Shown here: positions 18,322 to 27,064 of the stretch, one piece after another
Numbering within the stretch: position 1 is the stretch's first letter
Layout of the letters: each line of letters begins with the position of its first letter
Source of the DNA: Seleniivibrio woodruffii
Lineage (GTDB): Bacteria > Chrysiogenota > Deferribacteres > Deferribacterales > Geovibrionaceae
Reading direction: 5' to 3'
Assembly (NCBI RefSeq): GCF_029267515.1
Contig: NZ_JAJUIS010000001.1
Coordinates: 124,001 to 188,000, forward strand
Length of the DNA stretch: 64,000 nucleotides
Position numbers and translations under genes: made by a program
The notes under the pieces: model-generated
Databases searched by the model: none
Told to the model about the DNA's origin: nothing
What the model saw: only the letters and a program-made list of their open reading frames with translations

Positions 18322-18792
18322 TTAATTGTCATCCGAATCCAGAATATCAATTATCTCATTGAAGGAATAACCCTTTCTGTAAAAATGAGCAATACATTTC
18401 TGTTTCAGTTCATATGGGGTCTTCCCCTTTTTCGTCTCCATGAACCGTCTGACCATCTCCGCAAGCTGTGCCTTAGTGTCTATGCTTCGCTCTCCGGCTA
18501 TCTCGTCCATATCCACAAGATCGGCATCAATACCCTTCTCACGCAGTTCCTCGACGATGCGGTATCTGCCGTAACCAGACCGCAGCCGCGAGGCTATCAG
18601 GTTTTTCCGGCACTTCTCGTCGTCGATATAGCCGTAGTCTTTCAGCTTTAAGATGGTCTCGTCCGCGGCTTCGTCCCCGAAATGCTCCGCTATCTTTGCG
18701 CGCATCTCGCTTTCGAAAAAATCACGCCGCGCAAGCACCCTGAGCGCATACTCGAAAGGGGTTTTGCTCCGTATCTTCCGTTTTGGGAACAG
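18322..18792 (-). CDS. recX: RecX-family regulator of RecA
   Basis: RecX binds and inhibits RecA filaments. The protein shows the three-helix repeats of the family (ALRVLARRDFFESEMRAKI; LKDYGYIDDEKC; GRYRIVEELREKGI). The first ATG/GTG/TTG in frame is GTG 18738. It has no ribosome site and would remove half of the first helix. The reading frame extends upstream as sensible RecX sequence to CTG 18792, which is preceded by GGAAGGAG at a spacing of 8 and lies 4 bases after the pilT stop. I therefore prefer CTG (156 residues). The location between recA-pilT and rplI supports the assignment. Confidence 0.82.
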   Translation of the reverse strand: MFPKRKIRSKTPFEYALRVLARRDFFESEMRAKIAEHFGDEAADETILKLKDYGYIDDEKCRKNLIASRLRSGYGRYRIVEELREKGIDADLVDMDEIAGERSIDTKAQLAEMVRRFMETKKGKTPYELKQKCIAHFYRKGYSFNEIIDILDSDDN

Positions 18793-18796
18793 CCTG

Positions 18797-19879
18797 TCAG
18801 CTCCTTCCGCCGGAAAAGCCCGCCAGCTTCAGCTTGAGGTCGTCTGGGCGTTTCGCCCATTTCAGCGCCTCTTCCTGCGTTATGAATCCGGCATCTATGT
18901 GGTCCATCAGGGACTGGTCAAATGACTGGGATTTATAAATGTCCCGACCCTGTTCAATGAAATCAGTTATCTCGTGTATTCTGTCCTTGTCGGAGATACA
19001 CTCCTTTATGGTTCCGGTGGACACCATTATCTCAACCGCAGGCACCCTGCCCGGCTTGTCGCTTCGTGGCACAAGCCTCTGGGAAATGACAGCATTGAGC
19101 ACGGATGCCAGTTGCAGCCGTACCTGCTCCTGTCTGTGGGGTTCGAAAACGGATATTATCCTGTTTATTGTCTCAGGAGCATCCAGCGTGTGCAGTGTGG
19201 ACATAACAAGGTGTCCGGTCTCCGCCGCATGGAGCGCCGTTTCGATGGTCTCAACATCCCGCATCTCGCCCACAAGTATCATATCCGGATCCTGCCGCAG
19301 CGCCCTTTTAAGCGCCTCGGAAAAGGAGTTCGTATCCGCACCCACCTCTCTCTGGGAGATGGCGGACAGTTTATCCGTGTGGAGAAACTCTATGGGATCC
19401 TCCACGGTGATTATATTTATCTTTTTGGTGCGGTTGACATAATCTATCATGGAAGCAAGTGTGGTAGACTTCCCGCTTCCCGTTATGCCTGTCACCAGAA
19501 CCAGCCCTCTGTGCTTGCCCGATATCTCTTTGATAACCTCCGGCAGCAGCAGACTGTCGATGTCCGGTATCTTTTCGGGGATGAGGCGCAGCACCAATCC
19601 AATCATCCCTCGCTGTATATACGCGTTCACACGGAAGCGCGCCACACCCCGCAGGGCATATGCGAAATCAGCCTCCTTGCGCTCCTTAAACTCGGATTTG
19701 AGCTGCGGGGGCATTATGCTGCCCGCCATCCTGACGGCATCCTCTGCCGTTACAGTCTCAAAGCCGTCCAGATTCTCCATCTCACCGTGCAGGCGCACAA
19801 CAGGCGGTCTGCCCACCTTGATGTGTATATCCGAAACGCCAAGCAAAGCCGCTTTTGTGAGAACCGCGTTTATATCCAT
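18797..19879 (-). CDS. pilT: Type IV pilus retraction ATPase PilT
   Basis: Hexameric ATPase that depolymerises type IV pili (twitching). 360 residues. Motifs: Walker A GITGSGKSTTLA near residue 133, the Asp box ITVEDPIEFLH, Walker B QDPDMILVGEMRD, and the His box TGHLVMSTLHTLDA. The start is one base downstream of the recA stop (TAGGATG), so it belongs to the recA transcript. This is an unusual but compact arrangement. Pilus structural genes are not in the window. Confidence 0.95.
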   Translation of the reverse strand: MDINAVLTKAALLGVSDIHIKVGRPPVVRLHGEMENLDGFETVTAEDAVRMAGSIMPPQLKSEFKERKEADFAYALRGVARFRVNAYIQRGMIGLVLRLIPEKIPDIDSLLLPEVIKEISGKHRGLVLVTGITGSGKSTTLASMIDYVNRTKKINIITVEDPIEFLHTDKLSAISQREVGADTNSFSEALKRALRQDPDMILVGEMRDVETIETALHAAETGHLVMSTLHTLDAPETINRIISVFEPHRQEQVRLQLASVLNAVISQRLVPRSDKPGRVPAVEIMVSTGTIKECISDKDRIHEITDFIEQGRDIYKSQSFDQSLMDHIDAGFITQEEALKWAKRPDDLKLKLAGFSGGRS

Positions 19880-19880
19880 C

Positions 19881-20903
19881 CTATTCCTCTTCGGGAACGG
19901 TTTTTCCTTTGTATTCGGTCACTGCATATTTTTCGCGTATTTTAGTCTCAAGCTCCGCTGCCTCTTCGGGGTGTTCTTTAAGCCACGTTCTTGAGTTCTC
20001 CTTGCCCTGACCTATCTTAGCGTCGCCATAGCTGAACCATGCGCCCGCCTTTCCGATGAATCCTGCGTCCACGCCCATGTCAATGAGCAGACCTTCGCGG
20101 GAAACACCTTCTCCGTACATGATATCGAACTCCGCCGTTTTGAAGGGGGGCGCAACCTTGTTCTTAACAACCTTGGCTATGCCGTGGTTACCCACAACCT
20201 CTTCCTTCTCTTTCAGAGCCTGAGATTTCTTTATCTCTATACGCATGGATGCGTAGAATTTCAGTGCGTTTCCGCCTGTTGTCGTTTCGGGGTTGCCGTA
20301 TACGACACCAATCTTCGAACGGGTCTGGTTGATGAATATCAGCGTGGTCTGAGATTTGTTTACGATGCTGGTGAGCTTTCTCAGCGCCTGGCTCATAAGC
20401 CTAGCCTGAAGACCCATGTGCGAATCGCCCATCTCGCCCTCTATCTCCGCGCGGGGGGTGAGAGCTGCAACGGAGTCCACAACAATGATATCTATTGCGC
20501 CGCTTCGCACCAGCGTCTCTGTTATCTCCAGTGCCGCCTCGCCGCTGTCGGGCTGGCTGACCAGCAGGTTGTCGGTGTCAACGCCGATGGCTTTTGCATA
20601 AACAGGATCAAGGGCGTGTTCCGCATCGACAAACGCAGCCGCACCACCCAATTTCTGCACTTCGGCTATGGCGTGAAGAGCGATGGTGGTCTTACCGCTG
20701 GATTCAGCTCCGTAAATCTCAATTATTCTGCCTTTGGGAAATCCGCCCACTCCCAGCGCAATGTCCAGCGACAGGATGCCTGTGGACACGACGGGGAGTT
20801 TTTCGTTGGGTCTGTCGCCAAGACGCATAACGGCGCCCTTGCCGAAATCCTTCTCAATCTTGCCCAGAGCAAGCTCCAGGGCTTTTTTCTTATCCTGATC
20901 CAT
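19881..20903 (-). CDS. recA: Recombinase RecA
   Basis: Strand-exchange and SOS co-protease protein, 340 residues. Typical start ([17 protein letters not shown]), Walker [14 protein letters not shown], Walker [11 protein letters not shown], and the L2 loop region [27 protein letters not shown] lies directly before ATG 20903. First gene of recA-pilT-recX-rplI-dnaB. Its upstream region has a sigma-70-like promoter and a 15-base palindrome. Confidence 0.98.
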   Translation of the reverse strand: MDQDKKKALELALGKIEKDFGKGAVMRLGDRPNEKLPVVSTGILSLDIALGVGGFPKGRIIEIYGAESSGKTTIALHAIAEVQKLGGAAAFVDAEHALDPVYAKAIGVDTDNLLVSQPDSGEAALEITETLVRSGAIDIIVVDSVAALTPRAEIEGEMGDSHMGLQARLMSQALRKLTSIVNKSQTTLIFINQTRSKIGVVYGNPETTTGGNALKFYASMRIEIKKSQALKEKEEVVGNHGIAKVVKNKVAPPFKTAEFDIMYGEGVSREGLLIDMGVDAGFIGKAGAWFSYGDAKIGQGKENSRTWLKEHPEEAAELETKIREKYAVTEYKGKTVPEEE

Positions 20904-20934
20904 CTCTCCTCCGATAGGTTTGGTTTAACAAATT

Positions 20935-20963
20935 ATATTACTATAAAATCCGTCTCATGAAAA
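20935..20963 (-). promoter_or_regulatory. Candidate sigma-70 promoter of the recA run
   Basis: On the minus strand TTTTCA (20963-20958), a 17-base spacer and TAATAT (20940-20935) stand 32 bases before the recA ATG. Confidence 0.6.
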
Positions 20964-20970
20964 CAGCCTT

Positions 20971-20985
20971 TTGATAACATATCAA
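20971..20985. promoter_or_regulatory. Palindrome TTGAT-N5-ATCAA upstream of the recA promoter
   Basis: TTGATAACATATCAA, extended by one pair on each side (TTTGAT...ATCAAA), ends 7 bases before the -35 element. It has the same half-sites and spacing as the sites at 6465 and 56290. No Escherichia- or Bacillus-type LexA box was seen here, so this is the best operator candidate for recA. Confidence 0.5.
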
Positions 20986-21061
20986 AGCGACATTTTCTGT
21001 CGTTTGCATCCAGAGGGAGAAAAAGAAATGAGGCGGAGGGGGCTATAAAATAAGTTTCAGA

Positions 21062-21730
21062 TTATATCCTTTTTCTACAGATATATACAGGAGACCTGTC
21101 AATAACCTGTCTTCTGATTTCAGAATCGCTAAGACAGTCTTTTGCGAAAAATTCCTCAATATGAAATCCGGCTCTTTTAAGCCTGTCCGTAAAATCCCGT
21201 CCGTACCATCTCACATGATCCGACTGACCAAACGCCTTCTCCCTTTCCTGCGGGTCGGTGATGGAAAAATCCTCATAGGTCTTTTCATTACCCAGCTTTA
21301 TAGGAACTGTCAGAACAGCTATCCCGCCGTTTTTCAGAACACGGAAAAATTCTTTCATCGCCTTTATATCGTCGGGAATATGCTCCAGCAGATGGTTTGC
21401 CATGACGATATCCATGGAGGAATCGGGAAACTTTATATCTGTGGCGTTCATATGAGTGCAAGCATTTTTGAATCTTTCCGGGTTTATATCCACAGGGAAA
21501 TATTTTATGCCGGACGACGCAAGTTTGTCGTAAAAACACTGTTCAGGGGCGAAATGAAGAAAACTCACATCCTCAGAAAGCCTGCACTCTCTGCTGACCA
21601 CATGCCAGATAAATCTGTGACGCTCAAGCGAACCGCACACAGGGCAAAGTACGCCCGTTCTGCCTCCATAAGACTTAAAAGGGGAACTGCCGTTTCCGCA
21701 TATGCTGCAGTAATTTTCTGTTTCGTTCAT
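21062..21730 (-). CDS. Class I SAM-dependent methyltransferase with N-terminal zinc ribbon
   Basis: 222 residues. Two CxxC pairs (YCSICG and LCPVCG) within the first 33 residues form a zinc ribbon. A Rossmann methyltransferase domain follows: a modified motif I (FLHFAPEQCFYDKL), the acidic residue in YFPVDINPERF, and MANHLLEHIPDD. This architecture is common next to glycosyltransferases, where it may methylate a sugar. It is the last gene of the minus-strand half of the glycan island, 37 bases after the preceding glycosyltransferase gene. Substrate unknown. Confidence 0.82.
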   Translation of the reverse strand: MNETENYCSICGNGSSPFKSYGGRTGVLCPVCGSLERHRFIWHVVSRECRLSEDVSFLHFAPEQCFYDKLASSGIKYFPVDINPERFKNACTHMNATDIKFPDSSMDIVMANHLLEHIPDDIKAMKEFFRVLKNGGIAVLTVPIKLGNEKTYEDFSITDPQEREKAFGQSDHVRWYGRDFTDRLKRAGFHIEEFFAKDCLSDSEIRRQVIDRSPVYICRKRI

Positions 21731-21767
21731 TTTTCAGATCCTTCGTTCGTGTTATTTCGCCGGAGTG

Positions 21768-22907
21768 TCAGCCGACCTGTTCCATTCTTATATACGGTAT
21801 CGTAAGATTATTTAAAAGAGCGGGATTGAGCGCCTGATGCTTACCGAAAACCATGACATCCGCATCCTGAACCGCAAGGAACTCTTCCGTGGTCATAAAA
21901 TTCAGTCCGTCCGCATCCTTAACGTTATCATCCACAACCGTCACAAGCCTGCCCGGCAGATGTCTCTGCAAAAACCGCACGACGGCTCTTCCCGATTCGC
22001 CGTAACCGAAAGAGGCTATTTTCATGGTATTTCCGAAATTGTCCAGAATCTCTTCAAGGTCTTCATAAAGCCTGCTCAGTCCAGAAAATCCCCGCGCCTC
22101 CAGATTTCCCAGATACTTTTCAAGACACCCGTAAAGTGCATCGTCCTTTCCGTAGAATATATGATTCACAGTACTGCGTGAGAAATGCACGAAAACCAGA
22201 GGGAATCCGCCGTCTATCAATATCCTGCCCTCATGAACGGTTCTGGGACATTCGTGAATGTTCCACGAGGCAACGTTGCAGCCCTTATGACGTAAAATCC
22301 TAACCCCTTCAAACATAACGGGCAGAGCGTCCAGATACTTCTGGTCATAAAACAATCCGGCATCGACATCTTTTCTGCATTCATAAAGACAGGAATCCGA
22401 AAGCCAGCTCATGGCTTCCAGCCCTTCAGAGCTTACCGCAATAAAGCCGCCGTTAAAAAAACCTTCCGTAAAATTAAGATAAAAATGCAGAGGGCTCTTT
22501 GCCGGGTTAAAACTCCTCCAATGCGGTGTCAGCAGCACTCCGCTGCCATTCAGCATATCGAAAAGAAAATCATAGGAGTCAAAAAAATACGTGTCTGCAT
22601 CAGCGTATATGACCTTCTCATACCCCTTCTCTTCAATCAGGTATGAAATGTATTCAGGCTTCATCGCCCACCTGAAAGCGCTCTTGTCAGACCCGTAATA
22701 TTTGCTGAACAGCTTCGCTGTGTTCCCGAATCCCATAAGGTCGTTTATGTTATGTATATGAACGCCTTCCGGCAGATCATATTCCATGTTTTCCTGAGAC
22801 GAAATAAATATATGAAGAGACGCATTGCCGTTTTCGCGCAATGAATCAAAGAGGGTGAGAGCCATAGGAATATAGTCGCCGGTCACAACTGTGCAGAAAG
22901 TATTCAT
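21768..22907 (-). CDS. GT-A glycosyltransferase with C-terminal Rossmann-like module (paralogue 2)
   Basis: 379 residues. The N-terminal ~270 residues look like a GT8-type transferase: FCTVVTGDYIPMAL at the start, a DADTYFF metal motif near residue 100, TPHWRSF, FFNGGFIAV and a late HFSRSTV. Residues 296-379 are the shared island module: FGYGESG loop, VVDDN strand end, VFGKHQALNPAL, and IRME near the end. It is a clear paralogue of the gene immediately upstream and overlaps it as ATGA, which indicates tandem duplication and coupled translation. Donor and acceptor sugars are unknown. Confidence 0.8.
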   Translation of the reverse strand: MNTFCTVVTGDYIPMALTLFDSLRENGNASLHIFISSQENMEYDLPEGVHIHNINDLMGFGNTAKLFSKYYGSDKSAFRWAMKPEYISYLIEEKGYEKVIYADADTYFFDSYDFLFDMLNGSGVLLTPHWRSFNPAKSPLHFYLNFTEGFFNGGFIAVSSEGLEAMSWLSDSCLYECRKDVDAGLFYDQKYLDALPVMFEGVRILRHKGCNVASWNIHECPRTVHEGRILIDGGFPLVFVHFSRSTVNHIFYGKDDALYGCLEKYLGNLEARGFSGLSRLYEDLEEILDNFGNTMKIASFGYGESGRAVVRFLQRHLPGRLVTVVDDNVKDADGLNFMTTEEFLAVQDADVMVFGKHQALNPALLNNLTIPYIRMEQVG

Positions 22908-24127
22908 CTTACGTTCTCCAGCCTGACGAAAGGCACGTTCAGTCCATCTATCAGCTCAGGATTTACATCCTGATATTTCCCGCAGATAACCACACCGACC
23001 TCATTCTGTTTCTCAGACAAGAACTCCTGCGTTGTAACCGCAGAAATACCGCAGTACGGCTTTTGCACCCTGTCGTCGATGAAATATCTCACCTGTCCGG
23101 GAAAATATTTTTTCGTATATTCATAACAGAGCATCCCCGCTCTGCCCATGCCGAAGATCGCAATATCCTTTCCGTTCAGCAGATGCTGAATATCTCTTAT
23201 ACTCTCAAGCTCCTCAAGCAGCCTGCCTCTTTCGCCTGAAAGTTTTGAAATATAGGAAACAAGCCCCTCTGCGCCCGCCAACAAAAGTTTTTTGACAGGG
23301 AAATCCCTTTCATCGAGATTTTTTATGTATTTCAGCAGATAACCCTGCAAAAGCGGGTCGTCTCCACGAAAAATACCTTTTACCGCATTTGTTGAAAAAT
23401 GAACGAAAACAACTGGAAATTCACCGCATATCAGTACGTTTCCGTCTGATATACTCCTCGGACATTCGTGTATGTTCCATATCGCAACGTTGCAACCTTT
23501 GTGCCGGACAATGCCTACGCCTTCAAACATAACAGGCAGAGCGTCCAGATACTTCTGATCGACAAAAAGACCTCTGGCACTATCTTTCGTACACTCATAT
23601 GCACAAACTCCGGACAGCCACATCATAGCATCAGTACCTTTTTCTGAAACGCCTATAAAACCGCCGTTAAAAAAACCATCCGTAAAGTTAAGGTGAAAAT
23701 GAGCACTGCTCTTTTCCGGCGAAAAAGACCGCCAATGGGGAGTTAAAAGCACTCTGTGCGAATCGAGCATATCGAAAAGAAAGCTGTAAGAACTGAAATA
23801 ATAAGTATCTGGGTCTGTAAAAAGAACCTTCTTAAACCCCTTCTTCTCTATAAGGTACATGATAAATTCAGGCTTCATGCTCCAACGAAAAGCATCAGAA
23901 TCGCTATCGTAATACTTTTCGTATATCTTTCCCGAATTGCCGTAAGGCAGAAGGTCATCCACATAGCTTAATGTAACACCTTCCGGCATTTCCGGTTCAT
24001 CCTCTCTGAATGAGGAAACAAGAATATGAAGCGCCGCGTCGCCATGCGCCCGTATGGAATCGTGCAGAGCCAGAGCCATGGGCAGGTAGTCCGGAGTCAC
24101 AATTGTGCAGAAAGTATGCTCAGGCAT
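22904..24127 (-). CDS. GT-A glycosyltransferase with C-terminal Rossmann-like module (paralogue 1)
   Basis: 407 residues, same architecture as its downstream neighbour. Transferase region: FCTIVTPDYLPMAL, DPDTYYF metal motif, TPHWRSFSPEKS, FFNGGFIGV and KGCNVAIWNIHECP. Residues 321-407 are the shared module: FGMGRAG, FIDDR, CGKYQDVNPEL and VRLE. Ribosome site AAGGAG lies 7 bases before ATG 24127, and 13 bases separate it from the upstream fusion gene. Family and module are seen directly; the sugar is unknown. Confidence 0.8.
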   Translation of the reverse strand: MPEHTFCTIVTPDYLPMALALHDSIRAHGDAALHILVSSFREDEPEMPEGVTLSYVDDLLPYGNSGKIYEKYYDSDSDAFRWSMKPEFIMYLIEKKGFKKVLFTDPDTYYFSSYSFLFDMLDSHRVLLTPHWRSFSPEKSSAHFHLNFTDGFFNGGFIGVSEKGTDAMMWLSGVCAYECTKDSARGLFVDQKYLDALPVMFEGVGIVRHKGCNVAIWNIHECPRSISDGNVLICGEFPVVFVHFSTNAVKGIFRGDDPLLQGYLLKYIKNLDERDFPVKKLLLAGAEGLVSYISKLSGERGRLLEELESIRDIQHLLNGKDIAIFGMGRAGMLCYEYTKKYFPGQVRYFIDDRVQKPYCGISAVTTQEFLSEKQNEVGVVICGKYQDVNPELIDGLNVPFVRLENVR

Positions 24128-24140
24128 CCGAATCTCCTTA

Positions 24141-26405
24141 CTATACTATAAGCTCAAGCCTTATCAGCGGTATTTTCAGTTCGGTTTCCAGAGCCGGATT
24201 AAGCCGCTGGAACCTGCCGCATACAAGCGCATCCGTTTCAAATTCACCTCCGAGCAGATCGGCGGAAGAGATGACCGGAACACCGTTGTGGCTGCCTGTC
24301 CTGTTATCATCCACAACAAAACACAGCCTTTCCGGATAGTATGAGGTAAGAAACTCAATCGTTTTCATCCCTGAAACACCCAGACCGAAAACCGCAAGAC
24401 GTCTGTGCTGAGCAAGTTGCCCGATGGCTTCGAGCCTGAGTTTCATATATCTGTTTTCCGCTTCATAACGGGACATTTTCGGGAGTTGAACGTGATATCT
24501 TTCGCGGTAAAAGAGGGCGTCCCCACGGGATATTTTTCCGCTCTCCCTGTTGAGATAATCTTTCAGAACTGCGTGCAGTCCTCCGATATCCTTTCCGGTT
24601 TTCAGAGCTTCGAAAAGCTCAAGGCTGAAATCCCTTACAAAGCCGTCAACATCGCTTCTGTCCGTATTAACGGATCTTTTCATACTGCTGTCTATGAAAT
24701 CGTCGTCTCCGGTTTTCATCTCCATACCCGTATATTCCTCCACGCGCTCAAGAACACCCTTGCGGTCTGAAAGCAGATCGTCATAATTTACTCTCAGACA
24801 GCCGAAATCTTCCGAATATATTTCTGAATATATGTTGTTTAAGCACCAGATAAGGAGGGATTTACCGATATTGAAACCCATCACCTTTGAAAGCGACTGC
24901 GCCGCTTCGAAGGGATGTCTTATCATCCTGATGATTCTGACATCGATGGACATCTCGTCCAGCGCCCTGAGGTATAAAGGCAGAACAGCACATATTCTTG
25001 GGTCTTTCAACGCAAAATAAGGTGCCCGACCATACTCCTCTGTGATGATGGCTTTAAGCTCCTCAACGTTCTTCGTCTGCATAACGCTGTCAAGATAGTC
25101 CTGCGGTTTTGCGATATCATCCCAATAGGTTCCCGCCTCTGCCATGACCTTATCGTTAAAGGCTATAAGCCTCTCATCTTCAAAATAGCCTTTCTTATTA
25201 TTTTCAGACGGCGCAAGAAGTTTCCTTCCGAGCGTAACGCCCGCTTTTTCCAGAAGTCCAGTCATTGCCGACGTTCCGCATCTGTTTGAACCGACAACAA
25301 TCATGCACTGACGATATTTCTCTTTCGACATAATTCTGAGTTTATCAGGTTTCATAACATACCTATAGTTTTCTCCGAGTATTCCTCTGACCTTTTCCAG
25401 TCTCCGCAAAACAGTGTCCGCAGGAACTTTCGGAAATATTTCACACGAGCCGGAATAACCTCTTTCAAGATATATGAACATTGAGCAGGAATAAAACGGA
25501 TATGCGGCAAGCACATCAACGGTGTCCATAAAATCTTCCTCCGTTTCCGCAGGAAAGCCAGCAATCGCATGAAAATGCGTGGGAATACCGTATTTATTAA
25601 GAATCCGTATCATATTCAGCAGCCCCTGTTTAGTGTAGCCGCGCTGCATAAGCTCAAGTATGCGGTCGCTGCCGGACTGAAAACCGACAGCCAGACTGGC
25701 AATCCTGCCGGAACTGCAAAGTTTTTCAAACTTTTCCGGCTCTTTTATGAAGTATTTAACGTTAAGTTCGCCGATATTGATTTTGAAATTTCCTGATACT
25801 TTGAACACTTCATCAAACATATCAAACACTGTCAGACCGATATCAAGCCCGTATGCACCGACGTCGTCCCCAAGAAAAAGGATACGCTGATACCCAAGCG
25901 CAACTCCGCGCCTTACCTCTTCAAGTATCTCCTCAAGGGGTTTGCTTATCAGGTCGCCCACAACGGTCTTGTCACCGCAATAGGAACAGTTATCCAAACA
26001 CCCGCGGGAGGTCATAACCGCGAACTGTTTTCTGTTGCCGTCAGGATGGTTCTGCTCGCCGACGTCCTTATATCTAACTTTTTCCGCGAAATGTGCATCA
26101 AGAATACTCATATTTTCAAGGGGGATTATCCTGTCGCTTTTAACACCCAAACCGATGAGACTGTCTTTTGCTGTTTTTGCAAGCCCCTCAAGGACAAAAA
26201 GATTTTTCGAAAGGAACCCCTTTATTTTTTCCAGCCCGACATCCTCTCTGTATGTGTTGAAAGCACAGCAGTAATATATTATATTCTCAGCGTCATCAGG
26301 ATTATCTGTAATATCAAACCCGTTTAAAATGAAATATTCGCGCAGTTTTTCCGTGTCCAGCCGTCTTCTGAAACAAACGCCTTCGAAATGGAGATATACG
26401 CTCAT
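24141..26405 (-). CDS. Radical SAM (MiaB-like) - sulfotransferase - Rossmann-like module fusion
   Basis: 754 residues in three parts. Residues 1-350 resemble methylthiotransferases: an N-terminal MTTase-like domain (YYCCAFNTYRED), then the radical SAM cluster Cys-x3-Cys-x2-Cys in SRGCLDNCSYCGD, and HFHAIAGFPAETEEDF. The third auxiliary cysteine expected in MiaB is missing (FVLEGLAKT), and there is no TRAM domain. Residues ~365-600 are a sulfotransferase: P-loop VVGSNRCGTSAM for the PAPS 5'-phosphosulfate, and RMIRHPFEAAQSL for its 3'-phosphate. Residues 669-754 are the shared island module: FGLGVSG, VVDDN, CGRFQRLNPAL and IRLE. It overlaps the upstream gene as ATGA. A tRNA-modification role is unlikely. 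Combined action on a glycan or peptide is inferred. Confidence 0.78.
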   Translation of the reverse strand: MSVYLHFEGVCFRRRLDTEKLREYFILNGFDITDNPDDAENIIYYCCAFNTYREDVGLEKIKGFLSKNLFVLEGLAKTAKDSLIGLGVKSDRIIPLENMSILDAHFAEKVRYKDVGEQNHPDGNRKQFAVMTSRGCLDNCSYCGDKTVVGDLISKPLEEILEEVRRGVALGYQRILFLGDDVGAYGLDIGLTVFDMFDEVFKVSGNFKINIGELNVKYFIKEPEKFEKLCSSGRIASLAVGFQSGSDRILELMQRGYTKQGLLNMIRILNKYGIPTHFHAIAGFPAETEEDFMDTVDVLAAYPFYSCSMFIYLERGYSGSCEIFPKVPADTVLRRLEKVRGILGENYRYVMKPDKLRIMSKEKYRQCMIVVGSNRCGTSAMTGLLEKAGVTLGRKLLAPSENNKKGYFEDERLIAFNDKVMAEAGTYWDDIAKPQDYLDSVMQTKNVEELKAIITEEYGRAPYFALKDPRICAVLPLYLRALDEMSIDVRIIRMIRHPFEAAQSLSKVMGFNIGKSLLIWCLNNIYSEIYSEDFGCLRVNYDDLLSDRKGVLERVEEYTGMEMKTGDDDFIDSSMKRSVNTDRSDVDGFVRDFSLELFEALKTGKDIGGLHAVLKDYLNRESGKISRGDALFYRERYHVQLPKMSRYEAENRYMKLRLEAIGQLAQHRRLAVFGLGVSGMKTIEFLTSYYPERLCFVVDDNRTGSHNGVPVISSADLLGGEFETDALVCGRFQRLNPALETELKIPLIRLELIV

Positions 26406-27064
26406 TTTCTTTCCCCAAGCAGATTTTTATGGGTTTCATTGAACCTGCCGAGACAGTTCTTCTCCGACAGCGGTCTGTTCTTAATTTCAGTATAATATTC
26501 GAGCATATGGGGCTGCCGCATTTTTTTGCTTATACGCCCGAAAAGGTTTCTCACCATATCGCCGCTTACGGTTTTGAAGTGGGTCAGTCCGTCGAATAAA
26601 GGATATATATGCCCGTCCTCATCTTTCAGAGGTGATAAATTTTCCGTATAAAAAAACTTCTTCTCCGTTTCGGAGAGCTTAATAAAATTCACCATACAGG
26701 AGAGCTGAAGAGCTGAAGCCGATTCCTCCGCGTCGCCGAAATCCGCCAGAGTATCCATAACGGAGACCAGCCAGCGAAGATTCATCTCTTTGCAGATGTG
26801 CCCGCTGTGTTCTCTTGCTATGTGCAGAAATAGTGCCGAATTGACGTCCGTATCCATATTGCGGCGCAGAAAAACTATCATCCTTGCAGTTTCATAGGCA
26901 AGAGCCGATCTGCCTGTAAAATCTTTTCTTATTATTTCGAAATGCTCCGAAAGGTCTTTGCTGTAATGTTTTCCAATTTCCGCAGCGGCAGAGACACGTT
27001 CGCTTTTCAGCCTTGCTATGTCATTATTCAGGTCGGATACAGACTTGTATATGACGTATTCCAT
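26402..27064 (-). CDS. Uncharacterised glycan-island protein
   Basis: 220 residues, not recognised. It looks mostly helical and soluble, with no signal peptide or membrane segment and no catalytic motif I can name. A longer start at 27154 would overlap the methyltransferase by 131 bases. ATG 27064, with AGGA 9 bases upstream, is preferred and leaves a 41-base overlap. The stop overlaps the start of the radical SAM-sulfotransferase gene (ATGA). Position between a methyltransferase and that fusion suggests a partner protein for the same pathway. Confidence 0.7.
   Translation of the reverse strand: MEYVIYKSVSDLNNDIARLKSERVSAAAEIGKHYSKDLSEHFEIIRKDFTGRSALAYETARMIVFLRRNMDTDVNSALFLHIAREHSGHICKEMNLRWLVSVMDTLADFGDAEESASALQLSCMVNFIKLSETEKKFFYTENLSPLKDEDGHIYPLFDGLTHFKTVSGDMVRNLFGRISKKMRQPHMLEYYTEIKNRPLSEKNCLGRFNETHKNLLGERK

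Noticed and set aside
20904-21061. Classical SOS box in front of recA
   Set aside because: Neither the CTG-N10-CAG nor the GAAC-N4-GTTC type site was found; only the TTGAT-N5-ATCAA palindrome stands out.
24141-26405. Annotation as tRNA methylthiotransferase MiaB/RimO
   Set aside because: The auxiliary cysteine set is incomplete, the TRAM domain is absent, and over half the protein is sulfotransferase and Rossmann-like module.
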